The notes under the pieces are model-generated. The model searched no databases. It saw nothing but the letters and a program-made list of their open reading frames with translations, and was not told the origin of the DNA. Shown here in pieces: positions 41,114 to 53,169 of a stretch of DNA of 64,000 nt. The stretch's first letter is position 1. Each line of letters opens with the position of its first letter. The position numbers and the translations under genes were made by a program. This DNA is from Candidatus Obscuribacterales bacterium (GTDB lineage Bacteria; Cyanobacteriota; Vampirovibrionia; Obscuribacterales; Obscuribacteraceae): contig JAIETF010000017.1 of NCBI GenBank assembly GCA_019745415.1, positions 1 to 64,000 on the forward strand. Reading direction: 5' to 3'.

Positions 41114-42289
41114 CTAGGCGTTAAAAAACTCTTGGGTAGAGACCATACCAGAGCCGGCAATAGCGGCGAAACGCTGACGCCTGGTGTAATGACCACCTTC
41201 AGAAGCTCTAGCGACAGCTGCCACCTTGGCTTCTTCGCTATGGCGACCGCGAGCTTGGCGCAGATATTTGAGAGCGCCGCCTTCGCCAAATTGATTGGTC
41301 AAGTCTGCCACCAAGGCTACTCCCATAGTCGACTGAATACCTAGACCTTTGGCTATTTCGGCGGCTCGTTCCACATGTTCGCGCACCATCAAGACTTGCA
41401 CTCTTTGGAATTCCGGCTCTCTTACTGCCGCCTGCATGGCCCGACCAAGTTCATTGCCGGGCGCAAAATGAGCGCGTCTGACAAAATTCTCGTCCATAAG
41501 ATTATCGGCATTACGACCGAAGATCTGTCTAAACTTGGCTGGGTTGGCTTCTTTCATGCGATGCAACAATTCAGGCAGGTTGCCCGATTTTTGATTGCTT
41601 TGCTGTATGCCGACAGAAATACCTGAGCCGGCGTCGTTCCAGTTGATGCTGTCGGCGCGCCCTTCGTTGCGACCAATCAAAGCCACCACTTTATCGACAT
41701 CTGAATTGCCTAGTCTGATGCGACGCCCGCGGCGGCTGCCGCCCTCGGGCAGAGCTTTGTCAAAAAGCTCGATTTCAACATTCTGTCCATTCGCCAGTCT
41801 TTCCAGGTCTTTCTGTGAAAAGAAAGAACCGTTTACTTCTTTAAGCGGCGTATTGTCTGCCGGAGATATAGTCTGAGCCTGGTCGAGATTGCGAATCATG
41901 GGCATCAAAGCACGGGCTTCAGCATCTCTAAATATCTCAAGCGGGTTAGATGCCGCTCTCACGCCCTGATCGAGTGAAGCCATGGTATCTAAGGAACCAT
42001 CGGAGCGACCAGGCTTGTAGCTCTCGCGAAAAGCTTTCTGCTCGGCACTGACCCCTGTATTTTCGGTGCCGTCGGCGCTGGTCATGCCGAACATGCGGTC
42101 GAGGGCTTTGAAAGCAGTGCGGCGTAATTCGTCTGGGCTTATATCTCCACCCTTCTGAGTCTTAATTTCATGAACTTCCTGAATAAACTTGCTTTGAGCC
42201 AGAGCAGCATCAGACTGCCCCAAGGCGTTGGCTTCGCTTGCTTCTTTGCTGTTTCTATCTGTGATGGGACTTTCAGGCTTGATGGTCAT
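41114..42289 (-). CDS. Lysozyme/chitosanase-like domain protein
   Basis: A 391-aa protein with an unstructured, charged N-terminal half and no signal peptide. From about residue 222 it has a lysozyme-superfamily-like core: IGRNEGRADSINWNDAG then GISVGIQQSNQKSGNLPELL, in which the Glu and the N-D...G-S-G pattern match endolysin or GH46-like families. Later, VADLTNQFGEGGALKYLRQA recalls the helical lobe. It may cut cell-wall glycan, or it may be a non-catalytic wall binder. It is convergent with the aroQ cluster. Confidence 0.6.
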   Translation of the reverse strand: MTIKPESPITDRNSKEASEANALGQSDAALAQSKFIQEVHEIKTQKGGDISPDELRRTAFKALDRMFGMTSADGTENTGVSAEQKAFRESYKPGRSDGSLDTMASLDQGVRAASNPLEIFRDAEARALMPMIRNLDQAQTISPADNTPLKEVNGSFFSQKDLERLANGQNVEIELFDKALPEGGSRRGRRIRLGNSDVDKVVALIGRNEGRADSINWNDAGSGISVGIQQSNQKSGNLPELLHRMKEANPAKFRQIFGRNADNLMDENFVRRAHFAPGNELGRAMQAAVREPEFQRVQVLMVREHVERAAEIAKGLGIQSTMGVALVADLTNQFGEGGALKYLRQARGRHSEEAKVAAVARASEGGHYTRRQRFAAIAGSGMVSTQEFFNA

Positions 42290-42404
42290 GAGAAAAATTG
42301 TAAGCTCGGGGGAGATTACAGCAAAGCATAAGCCCGTGCCCTTGGGTCGGCAATGAGGAAAACACGTACTATAATACTTGTTTGTCGGTTATCACCTCGA
42401 AAAT

Positions 42405-43394
42405 ATGCCATTTAGAACACTCAACTTACTACTTGCTTTGACCTTATGCCTGACCTTCTCAAAGGCTTATGCAGAGGGCGAAAGCACCGGTTCGGCCAAG
42501 AGCGAAGGGCAGAAAAGCTCGGGCAAAGGCTATAACAAAGAGGCCGTGGCAAAATATAACCAGGGGCGGGAGCTTTACCGACACGGCTATTTCAATAAAG
42601 CGGTGGAAGCCTATAAGCAGGCAATCGCACTTGACGACAGGCTGGAGCAGGCATATTGCAACCTCGGTCTCACCTATATCAGACAGAAAAACTATGCCAA
42701 AGCCCAAGAGGCGCTTAACAAAGCTTATGCTCTTAAGTCTGACCGCCCTTCCACCTTAAACGGCATGGCCTCGGTGCTGTTCTTTAGAGGAAAGAAAGAA
42801 GAAGCGATTGAAAAATGGCAGGCGGCAATCAAGGTCGACCCTAAATTCGGCTCTGCCTATATGAACATGGGCAAAGCTTTGGAAAGTTTGGATAGATTTG
42901 ATGAAGCCAAACAAGCCTATGTCAAATCGTTGCAATTAGAGCCTGATCTATCACAGGCTTACTACCATTTGGGGCTTTTGATGCTCAAGGACAGTAAGGA
43001 ACCTCAGGCGCATTATTTGTTGAGCCGAGCTGTTTCACTGGAGCCCGAGTCGGAGACAGCCCGTGATGCCCGCAAGCAGCTGGCCGGTCTGAACGACAAG
43101 TTTGAAAAAGAGTACAAAGAACTAGGGCTGAATGAAGATGCTCCGGCTCTCAAGCTCGACCATGAAGAGCATAAAACTGCAGAAGCGCACCATAACGGTC
43201 AAGGGCAGCATAAGAGCGAAGAGAAGAAAGGGCTGAAGAGCTTGCTTAAGTTGAAGAGCAAGTCGACAGCGCCGAAAGAGCCAGGCCTAGACTCTAAAAA
43301 CTTGAAAGAAGCTAAAGACCTGAAAGACTCGAAAGACGCCGCCAAAAGCACAGTGATGAAGCTCTACAATCCCAATATCGAGCCAGATCAATAG
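42405..43394 (+). CDS. Secreted TPR protein
   Basis: A protein of about 329 aa. The ATG at 42405 gives a clean signal peptide (FRTLNLLLALTLCLTFSKAYA, cut before EGEST). Five TPR units span about 55-215, such as YNQGRELYRHGYFNKAVEAY and MNMGKALESLDRFDEAKQAY. The C-terminal 90 residues are charged and His/Lys/Glu-rich with repeated DLKDSK-like units. The frame extends upstream to a TTG at 42378 that would spoil the signal peptide. It is a periplasmic scaffold of unknown partner. Confidence 0.75.
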   Translation: MPFRTLNLLLALTLCLTFSKAYAEGESTGSAKSEGQKSSGKGYNKEAVAKYNQGRELYRHGYFNKAVEAYKQAIALDDRLEQAYCNLGLTYIRQKNYAKAQEALNKAYALKSDRPSTLNGMASVLFFRGKKEEAIEKWQAAIKVDPKFGSAYMNMGKALESLDRFDEAKQAYVKSLQLEPDLSQAYYHLGLLMLKDSKEPQAHYLLSRAVSLEPESETARDARKQLAGLNDKFEKEYKELGLNEDAPALKLDHEEHKTAEAHHNGQGQHKSEEKKGLKSLLKLKSKSTAPKEPGLDSKNLKEAKDLKDSKDAAKSTVMKLYNPNIEPDQ

Positions 43395-43430
43395 TAGTGA
43401 ATACCCCAGTGATTACCCCAGTTATTACTT

Positions 43431-43985
43431 ATGATTAGCCTTGATCAGAAGAAAGAGAACTTTGCCCAAATCATCGATGGCAAAGTCGTTGACGATTCTG
43501 AACGGGTAGAAGTATCAATCAAAGGTTCGATCTCTGGTTTCAAAGCCACAATCGAGGCTCTCAAAGCAGGTTTTCCTTTTAGCACCACTCTTTATATCGA
43601 AACCGACGTACTTGGTAATGGACAGAAAGAACCACTCTTTTCCATCACAGTGACGCCAAAAGTAGCTAAAGGTCTTTCGGGCATCATCGGTAAACTGCTC
43701 TTACTAGACGCGAGAGAGACACCGACTGGTTCCAAAATCTTCGACAACGAATTTCTAGCACAAAGCAATAATGAAGCGATTTGCCAGCGCTTTATCAACT
43801 ATCCGGGTGTAGCTGAAAAGATTAGAACACTAGGCCGCTATTGCAGTTTTCGCGAATTACACATACAAGGCGGCAAGGGCCTTGTGCTGGTCATTCCCAA
43901 TTCTTTCGACAGCATCTCTTATGACAAAGTAAAAGCCAGCTTTAATGAACTGGGTGAACTTGCACAGATACTCTTTGATTTTTAA
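43431..43985 (+). CDS. Hypothetical protein, 184 aa
   Basis: A soluble alpha/beta protein without signal peptide or membrane segment (GSISGFKATIEALKAGFPFS, FSITVTPKVAKGLSGIIGKL, HIQGGKGLVLVIPNSFDSIS). No family is recognised. It lies 12 bp upstream of the Nudix gene on the same strand, so the two are probably cotranscribed. Confidence 0.6.
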   Translation: MISLDQKKENFAQIIDGKVVDDSERVEVSIKGSISGFKATIEALKAGFPFSTTLYIETDVLGNGQKEPLFSITVTPKVAKGLSGIIGKLLLLDARETPTGSKIFDNEFLAQSNNEAICQRFINYPGVAEKIRTLGRYCSFRELHIQGGKGLVLVIPNSFDSISYDKVKASFNELGELAQILFDF

Positions 43986-43997
43986 CGGCTTATTCAG

Positions 43998-44642
43998 ATG
44001 GCTTATTTGAACGATATCAGGCGGCTAATCAACTCTTATCTAGAGCATTATGCCGATAAAGAAGAAAGGCAAAGACTGGAAGTCTTGCTGCGCCAAGTAG
44101 ATGAAGGCGATGCCGAGCTGACCAGCCGCAAAAATATGGTGGGGCACCTGACTGCGAGCGCTCTGGTCTTAGACAGAGAAAATAGAGTACTGCTCATCAA
44201 GCACAATATGCTTAACCGTTGGCTGCAACCCGGGGGGCATATCGACTGGCAGGAAGCCCCTCTAAAGGCCTCAGTGAGAGAACTCAGTGAAGAAACCGGT
44301 ATTACATCTCAAGATTGTTCCTTGGTCAAGGGTTATCCCTCGGCATCCTTCCAATTGGCTTGTGCAAAAGAACTAGCTTCTTTTGTTTTTCATCAAGATA
44401 TTCAACCCATAGACATAGATTCGCATGTTATTCCGGAAAACCCGGCAAAAGGCGAAGGGCGCCATTTGCACCATGATTTTCAGTTTGTCTATAAACTAGA
44501 GAACGATAGAGCGGAACTCAACTTGCAACAAGAAGAGGTGAGCCATTTTAGATGGGTCGACCTCGACACGCTTGTTTCAAAAGAGTATGGCGTCAGGCTG
44601 GCCAGAGTTGCCGCTAAAATCAAAGAGAATAGCCGAGTTTAG
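43998..44642 (+). CDS. Nudix hydrolase
   Basis: A 214-aa protein with a complete Nudix box at residues 79-102: GGHIDWQEAPLKASVRELSE followed by ETGI, including the catalytic R-E-x2-E-E core. A helical N-terminus (YLNDIRRLINSYLEHYADKE) is typical of a bacterial branch acting on nucleoside or sugar diphosphates. HLHHDFQFVY and FRWVDLDTL also fit the family. The substrate is unknown. Its stop overlaps the stop of the convergent gene. Confidence 0.9.
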   Translation: MAYLNDIRRLINSYLEHYADKEERQRLEVLLRQVDEGDAELTSRKNMVGHLTASALVLDRENRVLLIKHNMLNRWLQPGGHIDWQEAPLKASVRELSEETGITSQDCSLVKGYPSASFQLACAKELASFVFHQDIQPIDIDSHVIPENPAKGEGRHLHHDFQFVYKLENDRAELNLQQEEVSHFRWVDLDTLVSKEYGVRLARVAAKIKENSRV

Positions 44643-45136
44643 TGTTTCTCGCTTTTTTCATTCATTATTTCGGTCAAGGCTTGCAGGCGAGTATTGGTCA
44701 ACCTGGCAGCCGAAAGCCTGGTGCTGCTGCGCTGCTTTCTCATACTCTCGGCGGCGCTCAGCTGGGCGCAAGCTTCCAAGCCCACTGCTTCTTTCTCAAA
44801 CCAACTATCGCTGCCCATTGGGCAATTGGCTCTGGCGACAGCTCTCAATTTGTTCAAGTCACCGGCATGCGAGGCGGTGCCTATGTTTCTCAACTTGTCG
44901 AACATATTGTCAGACACTGTCTCGGGCGATATCACCGGTAAAGACTGTGACACTGCTTTGCTGCTTTCTTTCAAGCTTGATTCGACGACCGGATGAAGCT
45001 CTCGCGCATCTTTAGTTGTATTTGGACCTGTATCTGTCGATTTAATTGCCAATATTTTGAGCTTGAACTCACCAAGTCTCAAGGTCATTTGCCTGAACGC
45101 AGTCTTGCAGGCCTCCAGATAAGAGGGTTTCGCCAT
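44639..45136 (-). CDS. Hypothetical protein, 165 aa
   Basis: A basic, helical, cytoplasmic-looking protein (FKLKILAIKSTDTGPNTTKD, ESMRKQRSSTRLSAARLTNT) with three to four scattered Cys. No family is recognised. The stop codon overlaps the convergent Nudix stop. The opposite strand is also open in short frames, so coding here is plausible rather than certain. Confidence 0.45.
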   Translation of the reverse strand: MAKPSYLEACKTAFRQMTLRLGEFKLKILAIKSTDTGPNTTKDARELHPVVESSLKESSKAVSQSLPVISPETVSDNMFDKLRNIGTASHAGDLNKLRAVARANCPMGSDSWFEKEAVGLEACAQLSAAESMRKQRSSTRLSAARLTNTRLQALTEIMNEKSEKH

Positions 45137-45323
45137 AAGAAAAGATACCTGTTGCTACCTAACCACACCTTATTCCAGCTTACCCTTGACAAGCTCGGTC
45201 GGGGGGCGAGGGAAGGCAAACTTGAGCGATTATTTACAATTTCGGAACAGCGTAGAGTATATACGCCGCTTGTGCTAAATTTACTCTAGAAGCACTTAGT
45301 TACGGATATGACCGGGAGGTTAC

Positions 45324-45668
45324 ATGTCGGAAACAACTACTGAGCCGCAAGTTATCAATTTGACTGAAGCTGCCGCTCAAGAAATCAAAAGACTCCTCGC
45401 TGATGAGCCTGACAAATCAGGTCTTCGCATGGAAATCCGTGGCGGCGGCTGTTCTGGTATGTCTTACGGACTGCGTTTTGACAACGCCCAAGAGAAAGAC
45501 CATGTTCTAGAAGCCTTCGGCGTCAAAGTTTTCATCGATCCCAAAAGCGCCATCTATCTAAAAGGAACCCACCTCGATTTTCAAGGCGGGCTCAATGGCC
45601 AGGGTTTTGTCATCAAGAACCCTCAAGCCAAAGGTAGCTGCGGCTGCGGAAACTCATTCTCAGTCTAA
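45324..45668 (+). CDS. Iron-sulfur assembly protein, IscA/ErpA type
   Basis: A 114-aa A-type carrier. It has the three conserved cysteines: one in RGGGCSGMSYGL near residue 43 and two in GSCGCGNSF near 104-106. Spacing and length match the HesB/IscA/ErpA family, which passes Fe-S clusters to target proteins. An upstream GGGAGGTTAC ribosome site supports the ATG. It is followed by a terminator and then a YgfZ-like gene, which also acts in Fe-S maintenance. Confidence 0.93.
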   Translation: MSETTTEPQVINLTEAAAQEIKRLLADEPDKSGLRMEIRGGGCSGMSYGLRFDNAQEKDHVLEAFGVKVFIDPKSAIYLKGTHLDFQGGLNGQGFVIKNPQAKGSCGCGNSFSV

Positions 45669-45689
45669 TTGAGATTTCGGTTAAAATTT

Positions 45690-45726
45690 GAACGGGTCGA
45701 ATCTTTAGTTCGGCTCGTTCTTTGTT
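45690..45726 (+). terminator. Rho-independent terminator after the IscA-type gene
   Basis: A 12-bp stem GAACGGGTCGAA / TTCGGCTCGTTC (two G-U pairs) with loop TCTTTAG is followed by TTTGTT. Confidence 0.75.
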
Positions 45727-45780
45727 ATGGCAAGATTTCGACAAATTTTGCAGTTAATAGCTTGGCAATGAATAAATAAG

Positions 45781-47517
45781 ATGCAAGAACAATCTAAACA
45801 AGAGCAATTAATGAGCGCCTATCCTGACGGCATCAAGAGTAACTTCGACTTCGCCCTGCTCTCGCTCAAGGGACCAGACGCCAAAAGGTTTCTGCAATCG
45901 CAGTGCACTTCAGATGTAAACGCCCTAGGCAGCAAGCAAGGTCAACCCTCCAGCTTGCTGGACCGCAAAGCCCTAATTATTGCCTACTTCCATTTATACT
46001 GCCTCAACCAAGAGCATTATTTGCTGGCTGCGCCCAAGATACAGATAGAAGCCTTGAAGAGTCATCTCGACCGCTTTATCTTTGCCGACAAAGTAGAAAT
46101 AGAAGAAGAAAACTTTGCCGGTTGCACTCTCTTGAGCGGCGAGACAGTTGCTCTGAAAGTGCGAAACCTAACTAAAAACCTGGGCACAAACGATAAGCAA
46201 GATCTTTGTTTGCAAGACTTGATTGACACCAGTGGCGGCTATATTTTGAGGCTGCCAATGCAAAGTACAGAATGCTTTCTTTTGTTTTCCAAAGAAAGTG
46301 CAGGAAAGAGCGCAGAGCAAGAACTAAACGAGCTAGAACTAAACGAGCTTGAAGCAGAAGAGATAGAAGCAAGAAGGGTGGAAGCCGGCTATGCTCTTTT
46401 GGCTGTAGACTATAAAGATACACTTTTGGTGGAACTGTCTTTGGCATCACCAGCAGTGTCATATACCAAAGGCTGCTTTCAAGGACAGGAAGTGCTTGCC
46501 AGGGTGAAAGCCCAGGGTTCTCCCACTAGACAACTGATGGGTCTAATTTTAGATAGAGCTATAGCTTTGGCGCCCATGTCTGAAATCAGATTAGCGGCGG
46601 GACCTGAAGTGACAGAAAATTTAGTGGCAGGAACCATAGCCAGTCAGGCCTATAGCCCGCGCCTACAAAAATATATTGCTTTGGCTTTTTTGAAGCGCGA
46701 CCTGCGGGTGCCCGGTCGCAAGCTTGAAATCAGCACAGAGAGCGGACCGGTGTTTGCCGAAGTCACTACTTTGCCCTTTGTTGAGAACAAAAGCGAAGCA
46801 GAATTGGCCAAGATTTTGTTCGACCAGGCGCTTGATCTGTTTACCCGCAAAAACGACGCCGAACAAGCGATTGAAAAGCTGGAAGAAGCGCTCTACCTAA
46901 ACCCGGCTTATGAAGACGCTTTTGAAGCCCTAGGCGTGATTTTGTCTAAGCACGAAAATGCCGAGTCTTATATAGACAAAGCTATCGCCGTCATGGAAAA
47001 GCTAGTGGCGCTAAATCCTGATTCGATTATGGCTCATGCCAATCTTTCGGTTTTCTATTTGGAAAAGGGAGATAAAGAAAAGGCGGAAGAAGAAAAAGCC
47101 ATATCGATGAGCATACGCATGCGCGAGGCGGCAAAACTAGCCATGCAAGAAAAGAAAGAAAAAGAAGACAAAGAAGCGCTTATCAAAGAATCGCAAGAGC
47201 GCATCAAGATGTTTTTGCAAGTACTTGAAATTGACGCCGAAGATCTCTTTGCCAATCAAGGTTTGGGCAATTGCTATAACATTTTAGGCGAGTTCGAGAA
47301 AGCAGAAGAATACTTGCAGAAGGCGATTGCCATAAAGCCGAACCATACTCAGTGCTATGAAGATTTGGGAGCGGCTTTGGCCGGACAAGGCAAGATAAAA
47401 GAGGCGGTCTCTGTTTATCAGAAGGGTATGGAAGTGGCAGCCCAAAAAGGCGACATGCAACCGCTCAAACGAATGAAAGAAAAGCTCTCGGACTTGGAGG
47501 CAAAGAGCCCGGTCTAA
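45781..47517 (+). CDS. ygfZ: YgfZ/GcvT-like protein fused to TPR repeats
   Basis: A 578-aa fusion. Residues 12-335 are a YgfZ (COG0354) domain: FDFALLSLKGPDAKRFLQSQ, CTSDV, and the family signature KGCFQGQEVLAR at 230-241 with its conserved Cys. YgfZ supports Fe-S enzymes in a folate-dependent way. Residues 345-578 are TPR-like (FTRKNDAEQAIEKLEEALYL, NLSVFYLEKGDKEKAEEEKA, GNCYNILGEFEKAEEYLQKA). A Glu/Leu-rich low-complexity insert sits near 178-200. The TAATG junction with the permease gene implies coupling. Confidence 0.85.
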   Translation: MQEQSKQEQLMSAYPDGIKSNFDFALLSLKGPDAKRFLQSQCTSDVNALGSKQGQPSSLLDRKALIIAYFHLYCLNQEHYLLAAPKIQIEALKSHLDRFIFADKVEIEEENFAGCTLLSGETVALKVRNLTKNLGTNDKQDLCLQDLIDTSGGYILRLPMQSTECFLLFSKESAGKSAEQELNELELNELEAEEIEARRVEAGYALLAVDYKDTLLVELSLASPAVSYTKGCFQGQEVLARVKAQGSPTRQLMGLILDRAIALAPMSEIRLAAGPEVTENLVAGTIASQAYSPRLQKYIALAFLKRDLRVPGRKLEISTESGPVFAEVTTLPFVENKSEAELAKILFDQALDLFTRKNDAEQAIEKLEEALYLNPAYEDAFEALGVILSKHENAESYIDKAIAVMEKLVALNPDSIMAHANLSVFYLEKGDKEKAEEEKAISMSIRMREAAKLAMQEKKEKEDKEALIKESQERIKMFLQVLEIDAEDLFANQGLGNCYNILGEFEKAEEYLQKAIAIKPNHTQCYEDLGAALAGQGKIKEAVSVYQKGMEVAAQKGDMQPLKRMKEKLSDLEAKSPV

Positions 47518-48302
47518 TGCCCAAAAGCAAGCTGCTTAGTCTGTTCAGCCTCTTGGTCTATGCATTTCTGTATGCACCAATCCTGGTACTGGTAGTTTTC
47601 AGCTTCGACGAAAGCAGACTAGGTGTTAACTGGACAGGTTTCACCTTCAAATGGTATGCCTCGCTTTTTCAAGACGAAAATGTTTTGCTGGCCCTAAAAA
47701 ACAGCCTGCTTGTGGCGGTCTCTTCGGTCTTCATTTCAACGGTCTTAGGCGTAGCTGCAGCTATGGGCTTGAGCAAGCTGAAAAATAGCGGCATCAAAGT
47801 CGCCCTCAATGCCCTATTGATATTGCCTGTGCTGGTGCCCGAAATAGCCATGGCAGTTTCGGCACTCTTACTATTTATCAGCCTTGGTATATCACTGGGT
47901 CTTGGCACAATCATCGCCGCCCACGTGGTCTTCTGCCTTAGCTATGTGACTATGACAGTCATGGCTCGTCTGGAGGGTATGAACCCCAGCCTGGTGGAAG
48001 CAGCTATGGACCTGGGTTTGACACCACTGCAAGCTTTCTTTAAGGTGACGCTGCCCCTGATAGCCCCTGGTATTGTTTCTGGTGCCTTGCTGGCCTTTGT
48101 GCTTTCCTTAGACGACTTCGTCATCACCCAGTTCACTGCCGGTGTCGGTGCCACCACTTTACCACTGCGAATTTATAGCATGGTCAAATTCGGAGTCAGC
48201 CCCGAGATTAATGCTCTTTCCACCTTGATGCTTTTGGTTACCGTTTTCATTGCAGGGGCAGCTGAGCTAAGCCGCATGAAAGGCCGAGCCAAAGAGAGCT
48301 AG
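47517..48302 (+). CDS. potC: ABC transporter permease, PotC-like
   Basis: A 261-aa inner-membrane permease with six helices and the family hallmarks FSFDESRLGVNWTGFTFKWY near the start and the EAA loop EGMNPSLVEAAMDLGLTPLQAFFKVTLPLI. It has the PotC/YdcV layout of spermidine/putrescine or related small-cation importers. Its ATP-binding (PotA), PotB and substrate-binding partners are not beside it, so it must work with distant genes. The ATG overlaps the TAA of the YgfZ-TPR gene by one base. Confidence 0.88.
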   Translation: MPKSKLLSLFSLLVYAFLYAPILVLVVFSFDESRLGVNWTGFTFKWYASLFQDENVLLALKNSLLVAVSSVFISTVLGVAAAMGLSKLKNSGIKVALNALLILPVLVPEIAMAVSALLLFISLGISLGLGTIIAAHVVFCLSYVTMTVMARLEGMNPSLVEAAMDLGLTPLQAFFKVTLPLIAPGIVSGALLAFVLSLDDFVITQFTAGVGATTLPLRIYSMVKFGVSPEINALSTLMLLVTVFIAGAAELSRMKGRAKES

Positions 48303-48333
48303 AGCTTGAAGAACCAGACAAATAGCCTTAGCT

Positions 48334-48361
48334 AAAGCCTGGTCTTTTAAAGCCTGGTCCT

Positions 48362-48370
<9 letters not shown>
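48334..48370. repeat. 15-bp tandem repeat between convergent genes
   Basis: Two and a half copies of AAAGCCTGGTCYTTT lie between the potC-like gene and ileS. The last copy overlaps the ileS stop codon (48362-48364). Confidence 0.85.
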
Positions 48371-51217
<2,847 letters not shown>

Positions 51218-51231
51218 AGTTTTCTCCTGAT

Positions 51232-51273
51232 AAAAACAAAAACGCCGACATCTCTGCCGGCGACACTTTCGCC
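51232..51273 (-). promoter_or_regulatory. Attenuator-like hairpins in the ileS leader
   Basis: On the ileS strand, CGCCGGC pairs with GTCGGCG around AGAGAT (51262-51243) and is followed by TTTTTGTTTTT, an intrinsic terminator just before the ribosome site. Upstream, GGCGA pairs with TCGCC (51273-51259), which uses the same CGCC, so the two folds exclude each other. No T-box consensus (GGGTGG-ACCGCG) is seen in the 200-base leader. Confidence 0.6.
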
Positions 51274-51478
51274 AGCTATATTAGTCTCAGATAATGATTA
51301 CGGACACCAATAGAGTGGACATGCAGCTACCCTGCTAAAACTTCTTCGGATAATAAGCATAAATAAGCCAATGGTGGTCGTCAATAAATCTGCAAGAAGC
51401 GTAAAGAGATAGAAATACCGAGTTTTAAAGAGTCTAAAATCTCATTATCTCTACCGGCTGGAAAAAACATCGAAGAAT

Positions 51479-52270
51479 ATGGAAAAAATCGAGAAAGTAG
51501 CAAGAGAAGCAGCGCTGAGAGCGGGCGAATTGCAAAAGTCTAGAGTAGGCAAGGTGAAATCACTTGACTACAAGAGTGCATTTAACATAGTCACCGATGT
51601 AGATAAAGCCAGCGAAGCTCTCATCATCGAAACAATCAAAGCTAGTTTTCCCCATGATGCCTTTCTGGCCGAAGAAAGCGGCGCCGAATCGGGTAAGCAA
51701 GAAAGCGAAAGACGCTGGATAATCGACCCTCTAGACGGCACCACCAACTTCGCCCATAGCTATCCATTCTTTTGTGTCTCTATTGGTGTGGAAGAAAAGG
51801 GCGAAATGGTTCTAGGCGTGGTCTATAACGCCATCGCCTCAGAGATATTTGTGGCCAGCCGGGGTCAAGGCGCCACTTTGAACGGCGAGAAAATTTCGGT
51901 CTCCAATCGCACCACCCTCGATACCAGCTTGCTGGCTACCGGCTTCCCGCCCGACACCTTAAAGAGCGTCCACCACAATATGGACAGTTTTCGCACCATA
52001 ACCAATATGTGCCATGGCGTCAGACGCGACGGCTCAGCCGCCCTCGATCTTTGTTTTGTGGCAAGCGGCCGCCTAGATGGTTTCTGGGAAAGAAAACTGG
52101 CACCCTGGGATGTGGCAGCCGGCTCTTTGATAGTGAGAGAAGCAGGCGGGAAAGTGACCAATTTAGAAGATGGTCCTCTAGATATGGCCAGCGGCCATAT
52201 TTTAGCCACAAACGGCAAAATTCATGATGAAGTGGTCAAGGCTCTCGCCCATAGTATTGCTGCCAAATAG
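51479..52270 (+). CDS. suhB: Inositol monophosphatase family protein
   Basis: A 263-aa Mg-dependent phosphatase. Metal ligands are visible in FLAEESGAESG near 65, WIIDPLDGTTNFAH at 80-93 and APWDVAAGSLIVREAGG near 212. It dephosphorylates inositol phosphates or related sugar phosphates. It is divergent from ileS. The ATG start has weak upstream purines. Confidence 0.92.
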   Translation: MEKIEKVAREAALRAGELQKSRVGKVKSLDYKSAFNIVTDVDKASEALIIETIKASFPHDAFLAEESGAESGKQESERRWIIDPLDGTTNFAHSYPFFCVSIGVEEKGEMVLGVVYNAIASEIFVASRGQGATLNGEKISVSNRTTLDTSLLATGFPPDTLKSVHHNMDSFRTITNMCHGVRRDGSAALDLCFVASGRLDGFWERKLAPWDVAAGSLIVREAGGKVTNLEDGPLDMASGHILATNGKIHDEVVKALAHSIAAK

Positions 52271-52337
52271 TCCGCAAATAGTCCAAAATCTGGTAAGTCA
52301 GATTGTCTCTACCAGCTAGACTAGAGAACTTACCAAG

Positions 52338-53099
52338 CTAGACTTTAGCCTTGGCATAGCGGCCAAACCAAGCGCCGATTGTAATTATCAGCACCTCGAC
52401 CAGCATGCGGGGCGAATCGGTAAGAACGTTAACCTTAGATCCTTCCACATTGTTCCAGTTGATGGCCACTTCTTTCACCGTATAGCCCTTCAGCCTAGCT
52501 ATATAGAGCAATTCAACGTCAAAGGCAAAGCCGTTCAATCGAGCAACCGAGAAAATTTCTTGGGCAGCTTGCCTCTCGAATAACTTAAAGCCGCATTGGG
52601 TGTCATGAATACCCGGCAAAAGCAAAGACTGCACAATTAAATTAAAGGTATTGCCGATATATTTGCGATAAGCCAGGGCGTTCACCTTGGCGGTGGGATC
52701 TTCCTTAGCTCTGGAGCCGATGACAACCTTGGCGCCGCCGCCACCGCTGGTAGTTGCAGCTAAAAGTCGTTCAACTTCTTCTATCGGCGATGAACCATCG
52801 GCATCATTCATAAGCAGATACTGCCCTTCGGCCTTGAGCATACCGGTGCGCACGGCAAAGCCCTTACCCTGATTGGGTGCGTAAGAAACCAGGCGTACGG
52901 TATTATCAAGAGAATGGCGGGCGAACTCTTCGACAACTTCGACTGTACCGTCGAGACTGCCATCGTCGACCACCAAAATCTCGAAAGTTCGGCCGCTTCG
53001 CTCTTGCTCGGCAAGCAAAAATTCATAGACCGACTCAAGAGTACGCGGCAGCCGCCTCTCTTCATTATAAGCCGGAATAATTACCGATAAAAACGGCAT
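52338..53099 (-). CDS. Glycosyltransferase family 2, dolichyl-phosphate glucose/mannose synthase-like
   Basis: A 253-aa GT-A enzyme: SVIIPAYNEERRLPRTLESV, the DxD-type MNDADGSSP near 97, VVDDGSLDGT near 45, and the family's QCGFKLF then FAFDVELLYIARLKGYTVKE. The C-terminus is hydrophobic (LVEVLIITIGAWFGRYAK), perhaps membrane-associating. It probably makes an undecaprenyl-phosphate sugar donor, which could feed a GT-C enzyme such as the YfhO-like protein. It ends 70 bp before the first giant gene. Confidence 0.9.
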   Translation of the reverse strand: MPFLSVIIPAYNEERRLPRTLESVYEFLLAEQERSGRTFEILVVDDGSLDGTVEVVEEFARHSLDNTVRLVSYAPNQGKGFAVRTGMLKAEGQYLLMNDADGSSPIEEVERLLAATTSGGGGAKVVIGSRAKEDPTAKVNALAYRKYIGNTFNLIVQSLLLPGIHDTQCGFKLFERQAAQEIFSVARLNGFAFDVELLYIARLKGYTVKEVAINWNNVEGSKVNVLTDSPRMLVEVLIITIGAWFGRYAKAKV

Positions 53100-53169
53100 C
53101 TAGAGCAAGTACTGCCTTTCCCTATCTAGTTAGTAGACAGCCGAACGGGCGGCCCACTAAATAGATACC

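Noticed and set aside
51218-51478. T-box riboswitch for ileS
   Set aside because: A terminator-like hairpin is present, but the conserved T-box antiterminator sequence could not be found in the leader.
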